Part shown: piece by piece, positions 1 to 11,725 of the stretch
Layout of the letters: every line of letters starts with the position of its first letter
How positions within the stretch are numbered: the stretch's first letter is position 1
Source of the DNA: Wuchereria bancrofti
Taxonomy: Eukaryota; Nematoda; Chromadorea; Rhabditida; Onchocercidae
Assembly (NCBI GenBank): GCA_005281725.1
Contig: SSBO01000009.1
Span: forward strand, 2,390,045-2,454,044
Reading direction: 5' to 3'
DNA: 64,000 bases
Notes under the pieces: generated by a model
What the model saw: the letters and a program-made list of their open reading frames with translations, nothing else
Databases searched by the model: none
Told to the model about the DNA's origin: nothing
Made by a program: the position numbers and the translations under genes

Positions 1-3000
1 CTTCTTATTACTGGAATTTTTGTGGTACTTGGTGGTGGATTTAATTTTGGTTTTCAAGTATCAATCATTAATCCAATGGGTAAAACATTGCAACAATTTC
101 TAGCGCAATCTTTGGAAAGGTTATCTAATCTTTGATATTAGCTTTTCTCATTTTATAAAATAATATTTGTTATTGTAATGAAACTGATAACTCATATATT
201 ATTAATTAATATTAAATGATTAAATTAAGATTTTTGATTACTATTTAAACTTAAAATTTTGATAATTTTCCGAAAATTGAGTGATCTCGAATTGTCAAAA
301 TTTATTTGTCAAAATCAGTGGTCTAAATGTTGACCACCTGAAAATGATACAAATTGCCAAAAGCCATTTAAAATTAGCTATCTATAATTTGTTGAATTAA
401 TTCAAACCAGCTTTTTGGCTCGAGATTATTAATTTTTTCTTGTCAAATTACTAGTGCTATTACTTGTCATTTTTCAATCAAAATGTTTATTGAATTAAAC
501 TTGTCAAAATTATCTTATCAAAATATTTATGGAATTGAATTTATTCTCTAATTACAATTTTATCAAATTAAAGTTGCAGTACGTTCCATTATCAAAACTT
601 ATCAAATTTAAAAAAAAAAGCTACCAAATTGTACTTATTAAAATTTAAAAATCACTTTACTATTTTCATAACTATTTTATCATATCTAATATCATTTGCA
701 GTCGTTATGATATAAAATTTTCCGAATTAACGATCCGATTACTTTGGTCATTCGTTGTTGGCATTTTTTTCATTGGGGCGATTATCGGTGCTGCAGTAGT
801 ACCAGCGGTCATTAATCGTATTGGTTCACGATGGTCATTTGTGAATATTGGATTTGTTAGTTTATTTTCATTTTTTTTTTATTACAATTTCTAAATATAA
901 GTATTTCAAAATGTGCTATTTATTAGGTCTTTATCACATTCCGGAATTACTCAATTGGCTACCGGAAATGAAAGTTAAAATTTTGTTGTTAATATTTAAA
1001 AAAAAAAAAAAACTAACCGATTACATAGATAATCATTTAATATGTTATAGATATGCTATTTTAAGAAGTTTAGGAAATTAATATATTCCGAAATTTTTCT
1101 TTTTAATTTATACAATTGTTTTTAGACAAAATATGAATTATTCTAAATTATATTATTTTCGTGATTTTTGTGATATTCCAGAATTACTAACTGATATAAT
1201 TAATTATCAATCATTTAATAGCATTAATGATCGGAAATTTTGACATTAAATTTTTAGCCAATGCACTTTTAGTATTCATTAATTTTACTCTACAAATTAC
1301 TTTATATTAATTTATTTTTATAATTCCATGAAAAATAGTTTTTAGTTTTTAATAAAAATAACTTTTTGATATGGTAGTAATATAAATTTTAAAATAATTA
1401 GCATTGTTTTATTTAATTAAAAATTTCTAGCTAATAAGATTTAAAAAAAGATTTTTTTTAAAATTAATTAAAAATTTTTGCTAATAAAAATTTATTGCTC
1501 TAAAATTATTAATTTTAGTTAATGATTATTGTTATTTTCTTTTCACCTTTATCACAATATACAAATATTGCGGAATTATTCATTCTTTCACGATTGTTTG
1601 TTGGCATTTGTGTTGGAATGTTTACTACTGTACAAGGTGTATTCTTAACTGAAATTAGTCCAGGTAATTTAATTAAAATTATCTGTAAGATTGTTTTCAT
1701 AATTAAATTCTATCATTTAATATAGAAACATATTTGTAATATATTTTAAATATTATTTCGTTCAATTTATGTAATTTGTAGCAATTTTTTTCAAATTTTA
1801 ATCTATAATAATTAAATACTAATTTATGACTTAAAATTTAATTCCTATTTCAAAGAAGAAATATATTTCTTAGATTGCTGAAAATATTATCGTCAAAGAC
1901 TATTTGATGTTCTTGCAATGATTTCTTTCATCTTACTGTTTAAATTTCATTTTATTTTCCGATTAATTGCATTTTTCGTAAAATAATTTTGCATATCTCA
2001 AAATAAATAAAACTTCTTATTAAAAAAAAGAGGAGGGAAAGTCTTTTAATAAAGAAATTGCTTTTTTTTTCATCCTAATCATAAAATTTAAAAATTTTAA
2101 ATGTTGTATACATTATTTTCAAACAAATATCACAATTAAGAGATAATTTTTTCATTGTTAATACAATGTACACCCCCTTAAAATTTTACCAAAATTTCCG
2201 AAATCAATAAAAAAAAATTTTTTGAATGTCAAATTTTTGTTATTTTATCTTATCTCATCACATCATATCATATTATCTTGGCCATTTAATTTATCAATTT
2301 TTATTTTCAAATTTTAGTTTTTGCTATTATTACAGTTTGTTTTCGTGGCCTAATGGGCACATTAACTGGCCTATCGACTAATATTGGTGCTTTGTTAGCA
2401 TCAATGATTGGTATGCCACAAATTTTTGGTACTAAAAATTTATGGCCTTATGGCTATTATATGGAAATGATTCCATGCTTAATGCTTATTTGTTATGCAA
2501 TTTTTATCCTTCATGAAAGTCCATTATATTTTCTAAAACAAATGAATGAAAGTGCGGCAAAAGAATCGATTCAATTTTACAATAATTGGAAAAATGATCG
2601 TCAAATCGATGATGAAACGGAACGATTGAAAATACAACAAAAAAATAATGAAGAAGACAAAGAAATAAAAAATATCATTAATTGGAGGAAATTTTGGAAT
2701 AATAGGTTGTTATCTCTTTTAACTTATTATTCTTATCTTTAATTTTTAATCTTTAATCAGAATTAATTTGATTGTTGACAAATTATAAATTAATCATTCA
2801 TATGCTATTATTGTGCTTGTTTGAAATAGAAATACCTTCTATTCTAATAAACAAAAAAAAAAAAATGATATTGTAGTAACATTTGAATGAGTTCAAATTT
2901 TTTTTTAATTAAAAAAAGGAATGAAAAGCTAGAAATGATATTTATATCATATCTTATCAGTTATACTTAATACTACAAACATCTCTTAAAGTAATAATAG

Positions 3001-4354
3001 TAATAATATTATTAAAGTGTAGCTTAATTGAACGATTTTTATCTTTCTTTTTTTCATCTTTTTAAAAAATTAATTTTAAAATTGATAGATACATATATGT
3101 ATTACATGTATTTCGATTAAATTAAATATTACTTTTTTTTGGTTGTTATTTTTTTTATTTTAGAGCAACTCGTCGAGCATTATTTCTCTCAATACTTTTA
3201 AATTGTACGGTAAGTTTTAGTGGTATAATGGCGATGGTATTTTTTGGCACAGCTCTTCTTGGCGCTATTGGTTTCACATCAACTACTGCGTCACTAGCAA
3301 ATTGTCTTGCAGGACTATCTGGTACCATTGGAATTCTTATACAAGCTATTACAATTGATAAGGTTTGTTTCGAAATTTTCCTTTAACTTTAATTTTAATT
3401 AATAAATGAAATGAGTTAATTGTACAAATTATGTAAACAATAATTAATTTTGCATTTCCTTTAACAAATAATAACTAATATTCAATAATATTGATTGATA
3501 ATGAAAAAATTTCCAATTATTGCTCATTCTTTTTTTTTCTTAAATATTTAAAAATAATCAGTAAAGAAAAATATTTTCCTTCATTCTTTGTTTAGATTGG
3601 ACGCCGTTTTTTACTTCTTGGAAGTTTAATAAGTTTAATATTGATAAATCTGGGAATGATGATACTGGTTTGGATCTTTGGCCAATATCATTACTCTTGG
3701 CTTGGCTACTGCTTCCTTCTTCTCTTTGCATTATTCCTATTCTTTTTTAGGTTTTATATTTTCCTTCTCTTAGACAGGATAAAAATGATGCAAGTTAATT
3801 GATTTCTACTTTTAGCCATAAATGCTTTTATGTTTAACCTAAAACATTGACTTATTATTATCTTAAAATTTCAAAATTAATTATTATCATTACCACTGTG
3901 ATTTAAAATAATATCTTAAATACTAGTATCATAATATTAATTTTTTTCAATCACTAAATTCGATTAAATTAATCGATACATTTATTTTTTAGTTATTATT
4001 GATGATTAAAAAATTATACACGATGAATTCTTTCTTAGCATTTCTAAATTTTAATTTAATTTAATTTTTTTTTTCAGTATTGGTATTGGTCCAGTTGCAT
4101 GGTTTATTGCTACCGAATTAGCCGAGCCATATTGTCGTGCTCAGCTACAATCATTGTCCATTTCGGCGCAATATGTCACCTGTTTCCTGTGCCCAATTAT
4201 ATATTTACCATTAGAGGAATTAATTGGACCATTTAGTTTTCTAATTTTCATCATTCCTCTAACAATTACAACATTTTTCATTTATTATTACATGCCGGAA
4301 ACTCGTAATCGTAGTCCAGAAGAAATTCATCATTTGCTAGAAAGTAAAAGATAA
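1..4354 (+). CDS. MFS sugar-transporter-type carrier (SLC2-like), 5' partial, 7 exons seen
   Basis: Seven exons join in phase: 1-119, 702-855, 1519-1663, 2318-2705, 3164-3362, 3596-3750 and 4078-4354, giving about 478 residues. The window starts at or just before helix 1 (LLITGIFVVLGGGFNFGFQV), so only a short N-terminus is missing. Family landmarks, in order: a GLUT-like repeat with SRLFVGICVGM and LTEISP before the helix-5 region; HESPLYFLKQMNE, matching the ESPRYL motif after helix 6; a charged cytoplasmic loop rich in K/E/N; IGRRFLLLGS after helix 8; IGIGPVAWFIATEL (the helix-10 GxGPxxWFxxTEL signature); and PETRNRSPEEI, the C-terminal PETKG-like motif. The protein is probably a plasma-membrane facilitative transporter. 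The helix-7 QQxSG sugar motif is degenerate (NCTVSFSGI), so a hexose substrate is not assured. A poly-A signal AATAAA lies near 4523. Family call confident; substrate unknown. Confidence 0.85.
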
Positions 4355-5680
4355 CATTTTCAATGCTTTTTTTTTTTTTGTTTATAAAAAATATTACACA
4401 TCTATATTTCATTTTCCAAATATTTGAATTATTATTATATGTTAGAATATGTTCGATAAATTTATGGCTAATTTAATTACTTCAATATTATCATAGTTTG
4501 ATATTTGTTATTCAAAGGTTTAAATAAAAGAAGAAAAAAAGTAGTAAAAGATGATATTAGATATATTTATGTTTGCTGTATATGATATTGAATATTTTGA
4601 AATATTGTAGAATGAATTAAATTTGAACAAATCTGCTAGTTAGATATTATAGAGACAGGATTAAATGAAATAAGTATTACTAGTCATTAATCATTATTGA
4701 TAAATAGATGCATTTCATTGAATAACCGGATAATTGCGCCAATTTTTGTTCGATGACATATGAAAGTAACAACTATACCAACAAGAAATTAAATTTTTTT
4801 TTTTTTTTTTAAAGAAGAATATTCGAATTTGCATGAAATAAGTTTGATTATAACAAAAATAAAATTGAATCAAATCAATAAAAATAAGTTAAAAATTTGC
4901 TATCTAAATCGATTAGCATTGATTGTTTTTTGGATCAAATAGAATTATATGTTGTTTGGAACAAAATAACAGCAAAAAATAAACAGTTCGAATTGAAATT
5001 TGAACAGGTATAACTTTAAAACTTAGTAAAGAAAAAAAAATCAAAAGGAACAGAATGAACAAATTGTAATATTCATTAATAAAGCTTATTTCAGGGGGGG
5101 TACATTGCTAAGTATGAAATAAAAAACAAATAAAGCAATCGAATTCCATCCCTAAATTAAGTTACAATTTTTTATGTACTAATTAAATACATTGAAATGA
5201 ATGCAATCATGCAAGAATGTGCAATAGATTTTGAAATAAAGAATGAAATAATTTAATAGAAGATCAGAATTATTCATGTAGTAATAATTATTTATAAATT
5301 TAATTCAATAAGACAATAAATGGTACAGTAATAATTATAATGCAAAAAATTTGAACTAATATTTATGACTTGAAAGTTTTGACTAATTAAATGTTAAAAC
5401 TTTGATTTGATATATATTTACTTTGGTCAATAATGATAATGCATAAAAGATTGTATAGCAATTAATACTAACCAATTGATCAAATTTAGTAAAAAAAAAA
5501 ATTTAGTAAAATTATTATCGAAGCAAATATTATAATAAAAACTGAGAAGAAAAAATCAAATCTTTTTCTTTCTCACAATTTATTAAATATTAAACAATAA
5601 AAGTTTTTTTTTTTAAGATAAAAATTCAAAGAGAAATTTTCTTGCAAAATAAATAAAAGCTGTAAAAAACACTTTCCCAT
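4355..5680. other. AT-rich intergenic sequence, no gene seen
   Basis: This is the 3' flank of the MFS gene. It contains homopolymer A/T runs (for example near 4795-4811), a G7 run at about 5094-5100, and no open frame with exon-like composition on either strand. Confidence 0.6.
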
Positions 5681-5722
5681 CTTTTCTTTCTTTCTTTCTT
5701 TCTTTCTCTCTCTCTCTCTCCT
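5681..5722. repeat. (TTTC)n/(TC)n microsatellite
   Basis: About five TTTC units pass into a run of TC dinucleotides. It is the first of three pyrimidine/purine blocks between 5.68 and 6.30 kb. Confidence 0.9.
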
Positions 5723-5839
5723 TCTTTTACCTTCTTAAAAATAACTATCTAATATTCAAATTTTAATGTGATATAATAATTCATAGTGCTTATTTTTCTC
5801 AAATAATAATCCGAGGGAAAAAAATGCGAAACAAACAAA

Positions 5840-6300
5840 AATAAAGAGAAAGAGAAAGAGAAAGAGAGGGAAAAGAAAAGGAAAGATAAACGATTAGTTC
5901 TTAAAATGTGAAAAGAAGGAAAAAAAATTGAACTACAGAATTTGTAAAAAGAAAAAGGAGAAGGAGGAAAGTGAAGAAGGAGGGAAAAGGCGAGAAGAGA
6001 TGAAAGAAGAGAAGGAGGGAAAAGAAGAGAAGGATGAGAAAGTGATTGAAAAGAGATTAAATGAAATGAAAAGAATAAATGAATTCCAAACTGTCTTTCT
6101 CTCTAATTTCACTTTTTTTTTTCTTCCTTTTATTTTTACAAATTTGCAATTACATAAGAGATGGCAAAATTTTTTTCCCATTTTTTTTTTCGCTTAAATT
6201 TAAAAAAGTTTTCTTTTCCTCATTTTCAAATCTTTTCCTTCTTTCTTGCTTCAAATCTTTTTTTTTTTTCTTTCATTCTTTCTGCATTTGTAAATTGAAA
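5840..6300. repeat. Polypurine block followed by polypyrimidine block
   Basis: The + strand from about 5840 to 6075 is almost only A and G (GAAAGA and GGAGGGAAAAG type units). From about 6090 to 6300 it is almost only T and C. Open frames here encode K/E-rich or F/S-rich polymers, as expected from composition alone. Such strand-asymmetric mirror tracts can form triplex or hairpin DNA. That property is known for R/Y tracts in general and has not been shown here. Confidence 0.75.
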
Positions 6301-6389
6301 AAAGAATGATATCATCATAAATACATCCGTGTTCTTTCACTTCTTTTATCTTTCAATTTACATTTATCAAAACAAATATATGAAATACA

Positions 6390-7025
6390 TTCAAAAGCTA
6401 ATAAATTTTGTCATTATTTATTTATTTGTTTGATCAGTCAATTTATTCTTTTATTTATTTATTCATCTGTTTACTTATTTAATTAATTAATTTATTTTCT
6501 AATTGATAATTTGTCTATTGAATTAATTAGTTAACTAACTTGTTTATTAGTTTCTTCATTTATTATTTGTTTATTAATTTATTTTTTGAAATATTTTGGT
6601 AGAGATACTTCTATGCAATCCTTTTAACAATCTGTTCTTATTTATTTGCTTGTTTATTTGTTTGTTTATTTATTTTTTAATTAATTTATTCGTTTATTAA
6701 GTTATTCATTAATTTATTTATATTTTATTTATTAATTTATTTCCTGGAACATTTGGTGGCTTATTAACTTATTTTTTAAAACATTTGGTAGCAAGTAAAT
6801 GCAATTCTTTTAACAATCTGTTTTTCATTTATTTATTTGTTTACTTACATACTAGTTTGCTTATTGCTAACATTTATTTATTTATTATTTATTTATTTGT
6901 TAATTATATATATATATTTATTTATTTATTTATCTATTCATTTCATTATTTATCTGCCTGTCCATTTGTTCATTTACTTTTGATATTTGTTTATTCATTT
7001 ATTTTTAAATTATTTTTGCTATGAC
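6390..7025. repeat. Degenerate ATTT/TTTG-rich low-complexity tract
   Basis: About 630 bp are dominated by TTTATT and TTTGTTTA words with few Gs. A partial internal duplication is visible: the words CATTTGGT, GGTAG and CAATCCTTTTAACAATCTG at 6595-6635 recur at about 6780-6825. A shorter tract of the same kind lies at about 12995-13105. Open frames across it are compositional. Confidence 0.7.
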
Positions 7026-7835
7026 ACTTCAATCCGTTTCTGTCAGCAATTTGATCAAATCAATCGTTAAAAACAGTGCATCTAATTGTAGTCGATATAT
7101 ATTGTATTAAAAATTCGAAATTGAAATGGGATTGAAATTAGAACTGAAAAAGTTAATATAAATTTATTTATTTGTTTGCTTATTTATTCGTTTGTTTATT
7201 TTTTAATATTTATTAAATTATTAATTGCTTAACTAATTTACTTATTATTTATGAAATTAAACTTGAAACTTTGTTAGATAGCATAATGTCAAATTCTTTT
7301 TTAATTATAAAATTTCATAAGAATTTTGTTAAAAAAAAAGAAAATGAAAATATATAAATGTTTTTGTATTGTTCTGCAAAAAATCACATATTTTTTAATT
7401 TTTAATATTAATTTAATAAATTGTTATTAGTAATTTAACAAATTTTATTTTTTTCAATTTTTTAATAAATAATTTAACGAAATTATTAGTAAAAAATTTT
7501 TTGTGTTTCTTTTTCATTAATTTTTTGCTTTTGTCTATTTAATTTCAATACATAGTAAATTGAATTGAAAAAAAAAAAATGCAATAACATTTTAGTGATG
7601 AATTTGATGAAGAAGAGAAAATTAAACTTGAAACTTTCTTAGATAGCAAAATGTCAACTGCTTTATATTATTAGGCTATTTCAATAAATTTAATTATCAT
7701 ATTTCGAATATTTCTATCAGGAAATGGAAAAGGAATAATGTTAGGAGATAGATAGAAAGGGAGAGAGAGAAAGAGAAAAAGACAGAGGGAGAGGGAGTAT
7801 TTTTGTTAGCATAAGAAATTTTTATGAAGAAAAGG

Positions 7836-7838
<3 letters not shown>

Positions 7839-7880
<42 letters not shown>
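7839..7880. repeat. (AG)n microsatellite
   Basis: About 20 AG dinucleotides sit in a wider purine-rich stretch (about 7740-7900). Confidence 0.95.
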
Positions 7881-7883
<3 letters not shown>

Positions 7884-9242
7884 ACGAAAGAAAAGAATTG
7901 AGGAGTTAAAAAATGTTTTTTTTTTTAAATTTCTTCATCATCAGAAAATCATCATTTGAATCTATCACATATCGGAAATTTTTTGGTGCTTTTAACTAGC
8001 TTCTCTAAATTTGTTTATTATTGATAACTAACAGTTTCAAATCATATCTTTCTAATTTTTCCATATGTAATACTTTTCCTCTATTTTATTTTTATTATCA
8101 TTGCTAATTAAATAATTAATTGTACAAATCAGTAAATGTGTTTGAATATTTTAATAATTTTAATTGTATTTCAAATTTTCATGAATTCTGTTAATTCCAG
8201 ATCTTTTTCTTCTTTATTTCTTATTTTTATTCAAAATCATTTCTGTTCTTTCCTCTCTTTTTTTTAAAGCAATAATATTACTCCCATATAATCTATCCAT
8301 ATAAAACAAATATTTTATTGAAATAATTTAAAATTCATTTGAAAAAAAATTAGTAAAGCGGTTAGAAACAAGAAAAATATTTCTGGGAAAAATATTGAAT
8401 AAAATCCGTTTTAAATTAGACATTTCATATTTTTTTTAGGGGATATCTCATAAAATTTTTATTTTATAGCATGTAAAAAGGAAAACAAAAGTGTGAAATA
8501 AAAACTTCAATGTGCTATTTAACTTTTTAGGGTCAATGAAAAAAAAGTGTAATCATATTAAACTTTGAATTAAACAAAAAAAAAAGTAAATAAATAAAGA
8601 GAGAAAGAAAAAGGAACAAATCATAAGGAGAAATCATTTATTTATATATTATATTTTGAGATTGAATTTTGAATAGAAAAAATCAATTAACTTTTTTTCT
8701 AAAATTAACGTTTTATTTGCTTTTTTTTTGTTTGTATCAAAAAAGAAACTATAGAAAATTTTTTTGAATACATTTGTATATTTATGTGAAATTTTAAAAT
8801 GTGAACGAAAAAATGTCGATAAAAATTAAAAAGGAAAAAGTTTCAAAGAGAGATATTAGATATGAAATATGTATGTATATTTATCCATCAAATTGTAGAC
8901 AAAAGTATTTTAGACAAAGGCACTTTAACTTCTTTTATTTATTTTTACATTTATTGATTTATTTCTATCTGCCATTGAAAATTTTCCAAATAGCAAATAG
9001 AAAAATTAAACAAAAATGTGTGATTCATTTTAACAAAAATTATAATTTTTCATTTAATTCGAAGTTTTTTTATTCTTTTTTCTAGAAAATAATAGTAATT
9101 TCTGTTTATTAATGTTATTTATTCAATTATAAAATTTTTTCGCATGAATTATTTGCATTTTTTTTTTTTGCTAAACTTACAAGTTTTATTTTCAAGTTAT
9201 TTTAAAAATTAAAGAAAAAAGTTTTTTTTTTCGAAAAATTTT

Positions 9243-9553
9243 TTCTAAAATAGAAGTTTTTCTTTTTTTTAGAAAAATTCCAACCAGAAAGAATGTAAAA
9301 TTTCGAAATTTCTACTTGCAAATTCTCCTTCTTCTTTCTTTTTTCCGTTCTTTTTAATTTCCATATGAAAAATTTCGTCTATTATAAATTGTACTTTNTT
9401 CTAAAATAGAAGTTTTTCTTTTTTTTAGAAAAATTCCAACCAGAAAGAATGTAAAATTTCGAAATTTCTACTTGCAAATTCTCCTTCTTCTTTCTTTTTT
9501 CCGTTCTTTTTAATTTCCATATGAAAAATTTCGTCTATTATAAATTGTACTTT
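9243..9553. repeat. 155-bp direct duplication split by a single N
   Basis: Positions 9243-9397 and 9399-9553 appear to be the same 155 bases in the same order, separated only by the ambiguous base at 9398. Both copies start TTCTAAAATAGAAG and end TTGTACTTT. The N at the exact junction suggests two contig ends that overlap and were joined without merging, rather than a biological tandem repeat. Confidence 0.9.
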
Positions 9554-11671
9554 TATTGAAATAATTATGCATCAATTAAATAATAAATTATTTACCTTAG
9601 TTTATTAAAATTACTATTAATTTTTCCAATGCTAATTTTCATAACTTTTATAGATTATAAGTTCATATTATATGTTCATTACAAATAGAAATTAAAATTA
9701 ATTCAAACAAACTTATCATAATTAATAGTTGTAATATATAGATTAAAGTGTGTAAAGTGTAAAGAGAAAAACTCATATTCATTTAAATTTGATTATCTAA
9801 TTTAAAATTTATCAAAGTTTTTAGTTATAGTTAATTTTAAAATGGTAAAAAATAATTATTTGATCAATCATAATTTGTAAATTAGTATAAGAAGAAGAAA
9901 GAAATCTTTCACATTTAAATTGGAATATTTAATTTAAAATTTGTCATATTTTTGTTGTTGCTGTTTGAAGAAAGGGAGAGAGAGAGATTTTTGGAATGGA
10001 AAAGAGAGAAGAATGAAATGAAGGAAAAAAGATGATTGATTTAGTTGGCGCAAAATGTAATCATAGCAATAGCAGCATAAGATGAAAATGATCGCTTCTA
10101 ATTCTCAGTGGGATAATATTTCAAATAGCAAAAAGCATCTTATATATATTTATATTTTATATCTAACTAAAAGGTTTAAAATAAAAGGAAAAATTTTTTT
10201 TTTCTTCAATTTTCTTTTTTAACTTTTTACAAATGTAATAATCTAATACAATTTCCTTTCATTGTTTTCTTTTTTTTTATCATTTTATCATTTTTTTTTT
10301 CTTTTTTGAAATCTGTAAGCTTTTTGTTCAGAAATTTGAAAAAGAAATTTTGAAATATGAAAAATTTTTTGAACAATTTTTATTATCATATTAAAAGAAA
10401 ATTTTTTTCATTATCATCTGATAAAATAATATTTTTTAATATTTCTGTCAGTCATTTATTGTTTGTTGATTATTACCTTTGTGGAAAAATTTTTTATTAG
10501 CAAATATGTATTAAAAAACTGTTTTAAAATGCATTCTTTAATTTGAAAATGTTAGTTATATGTTTGCATTTGTTTTTTTTTTTTTAATAAAAATATTTAA
10601 TTTTTCATTTTACATTTTTGCTCAATAATGTTTTCATTTTTAGGGAACATTGCTAAAGTGAAAGAAAAAAAATTTTTTTTTTTTTAAATTATGGACGGAA
10701 ATTTTTTTTTGTGCTTCTTTTTCTAAGATATATTTCTTTTTTTAATTTGAAAATAACTAATAATGCATGTACCGAATAACTTATAAACTACTAATGTTGC
10801 ATAGAAATTTTTTTAATTTAAGTTTCACTTTTGCTTTACTTATTTTAAGATGATCGTAGAACTTTTTTTGTATCCATCAAATTTAATAACGAAATAGATG
10901 GAAGCAAAAATTAAGAATAATATTATCGGATTTAACAAATATAATATTTATTTAGCAAAATGTGTATTTTTTTTAAATTTCTATTAAAATCTCTTCTAAA
11001 TTTTTTCAAACGACTACCCACTACAATAAGATAAGAATGTTAATCCTATTAATAAGAAATAACTTGAAAAAACAAAATAAAACTTGATCTTTGCACTTAA
11101 ATGATCTGAGCCTTTATATTTGTGATTAATGAATCGTTATTATAATCAATGAATTTTAGTCTCAAATTTCAAATTAAATTGTAGTTTCTATTTTTCTTTA
11201 CACTTCTCACAATCACTACTCGTCTCTTTTTTTTGCTAAAATCATTTATTTTATGAAGAAATTAAAAATTTCTCCAAAAAAAAAGAAAGCAAAAGTAGAG
11301 AAATCTTTTAATGATTTGATTTGATAAATTTACAAATTGAAAAATTTTAAAAATTGAAAAAATTTTGATAATTTATTATGTGATAAGTTGTTTTCGTCTT
11401 TTTTTCTCATTTTTTAAATTGGATTTTTTTTTTTTTTTTGAAAAGAAAAAAATGACGAAATGATAAAAGATGAAAAAAAAAGATGGAAAAATTAATTATA
11501 TTTTGAATGGGAAATTGTGAAATAAGAAAAGAAAATGAATTTTTTTCTTTTTTGTTTAAATTGGCAAAATTAAAGAAGCTTATTAAATTTCAAACTACAA
11601 CAATTTGAACTTTTATATAATCTTCGAGTTTTGTCTAGAATAATTTGTAAGGAAGAGAAATAACAAATTGC

Positions 11672-11725
11672 TTCATGTGACCCTAATGGCTAAAAAGATG
11701 ATTAGCCAAGTGGTTGATTAATGAA
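11672..11725 (+). other. Imperfect hairpin with a perfect 7-bp stem
   Basis: TGGCTAA (11687-11693) pairs perfectly with TTAGCCA (11702-11708) across an 8-base loop. GACC (11679-11682) pairs with GGTT (11712-11715) including one wobble pair, and TTCAT (11672-11676) pairs with ATGAA (11721-11725). It stands out from its surroundings by base composition. It could be a small-RNA precursor, a regulatory hairpin or chance. No further support is visible. Confidence 0.3.

Noticed and set aside
5928..6309. Open frames on both strands rich in K/E or F/S
   Set aside because: They follow from the purine/pyrimidine block composition; no real start context, no domain, no splice support.
8801..9085. 94-codon plus-strand frame
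   Set aside because: Starts without ATG, K/F/Y/N-rich as expected from AT-rich DNA, and isolated.
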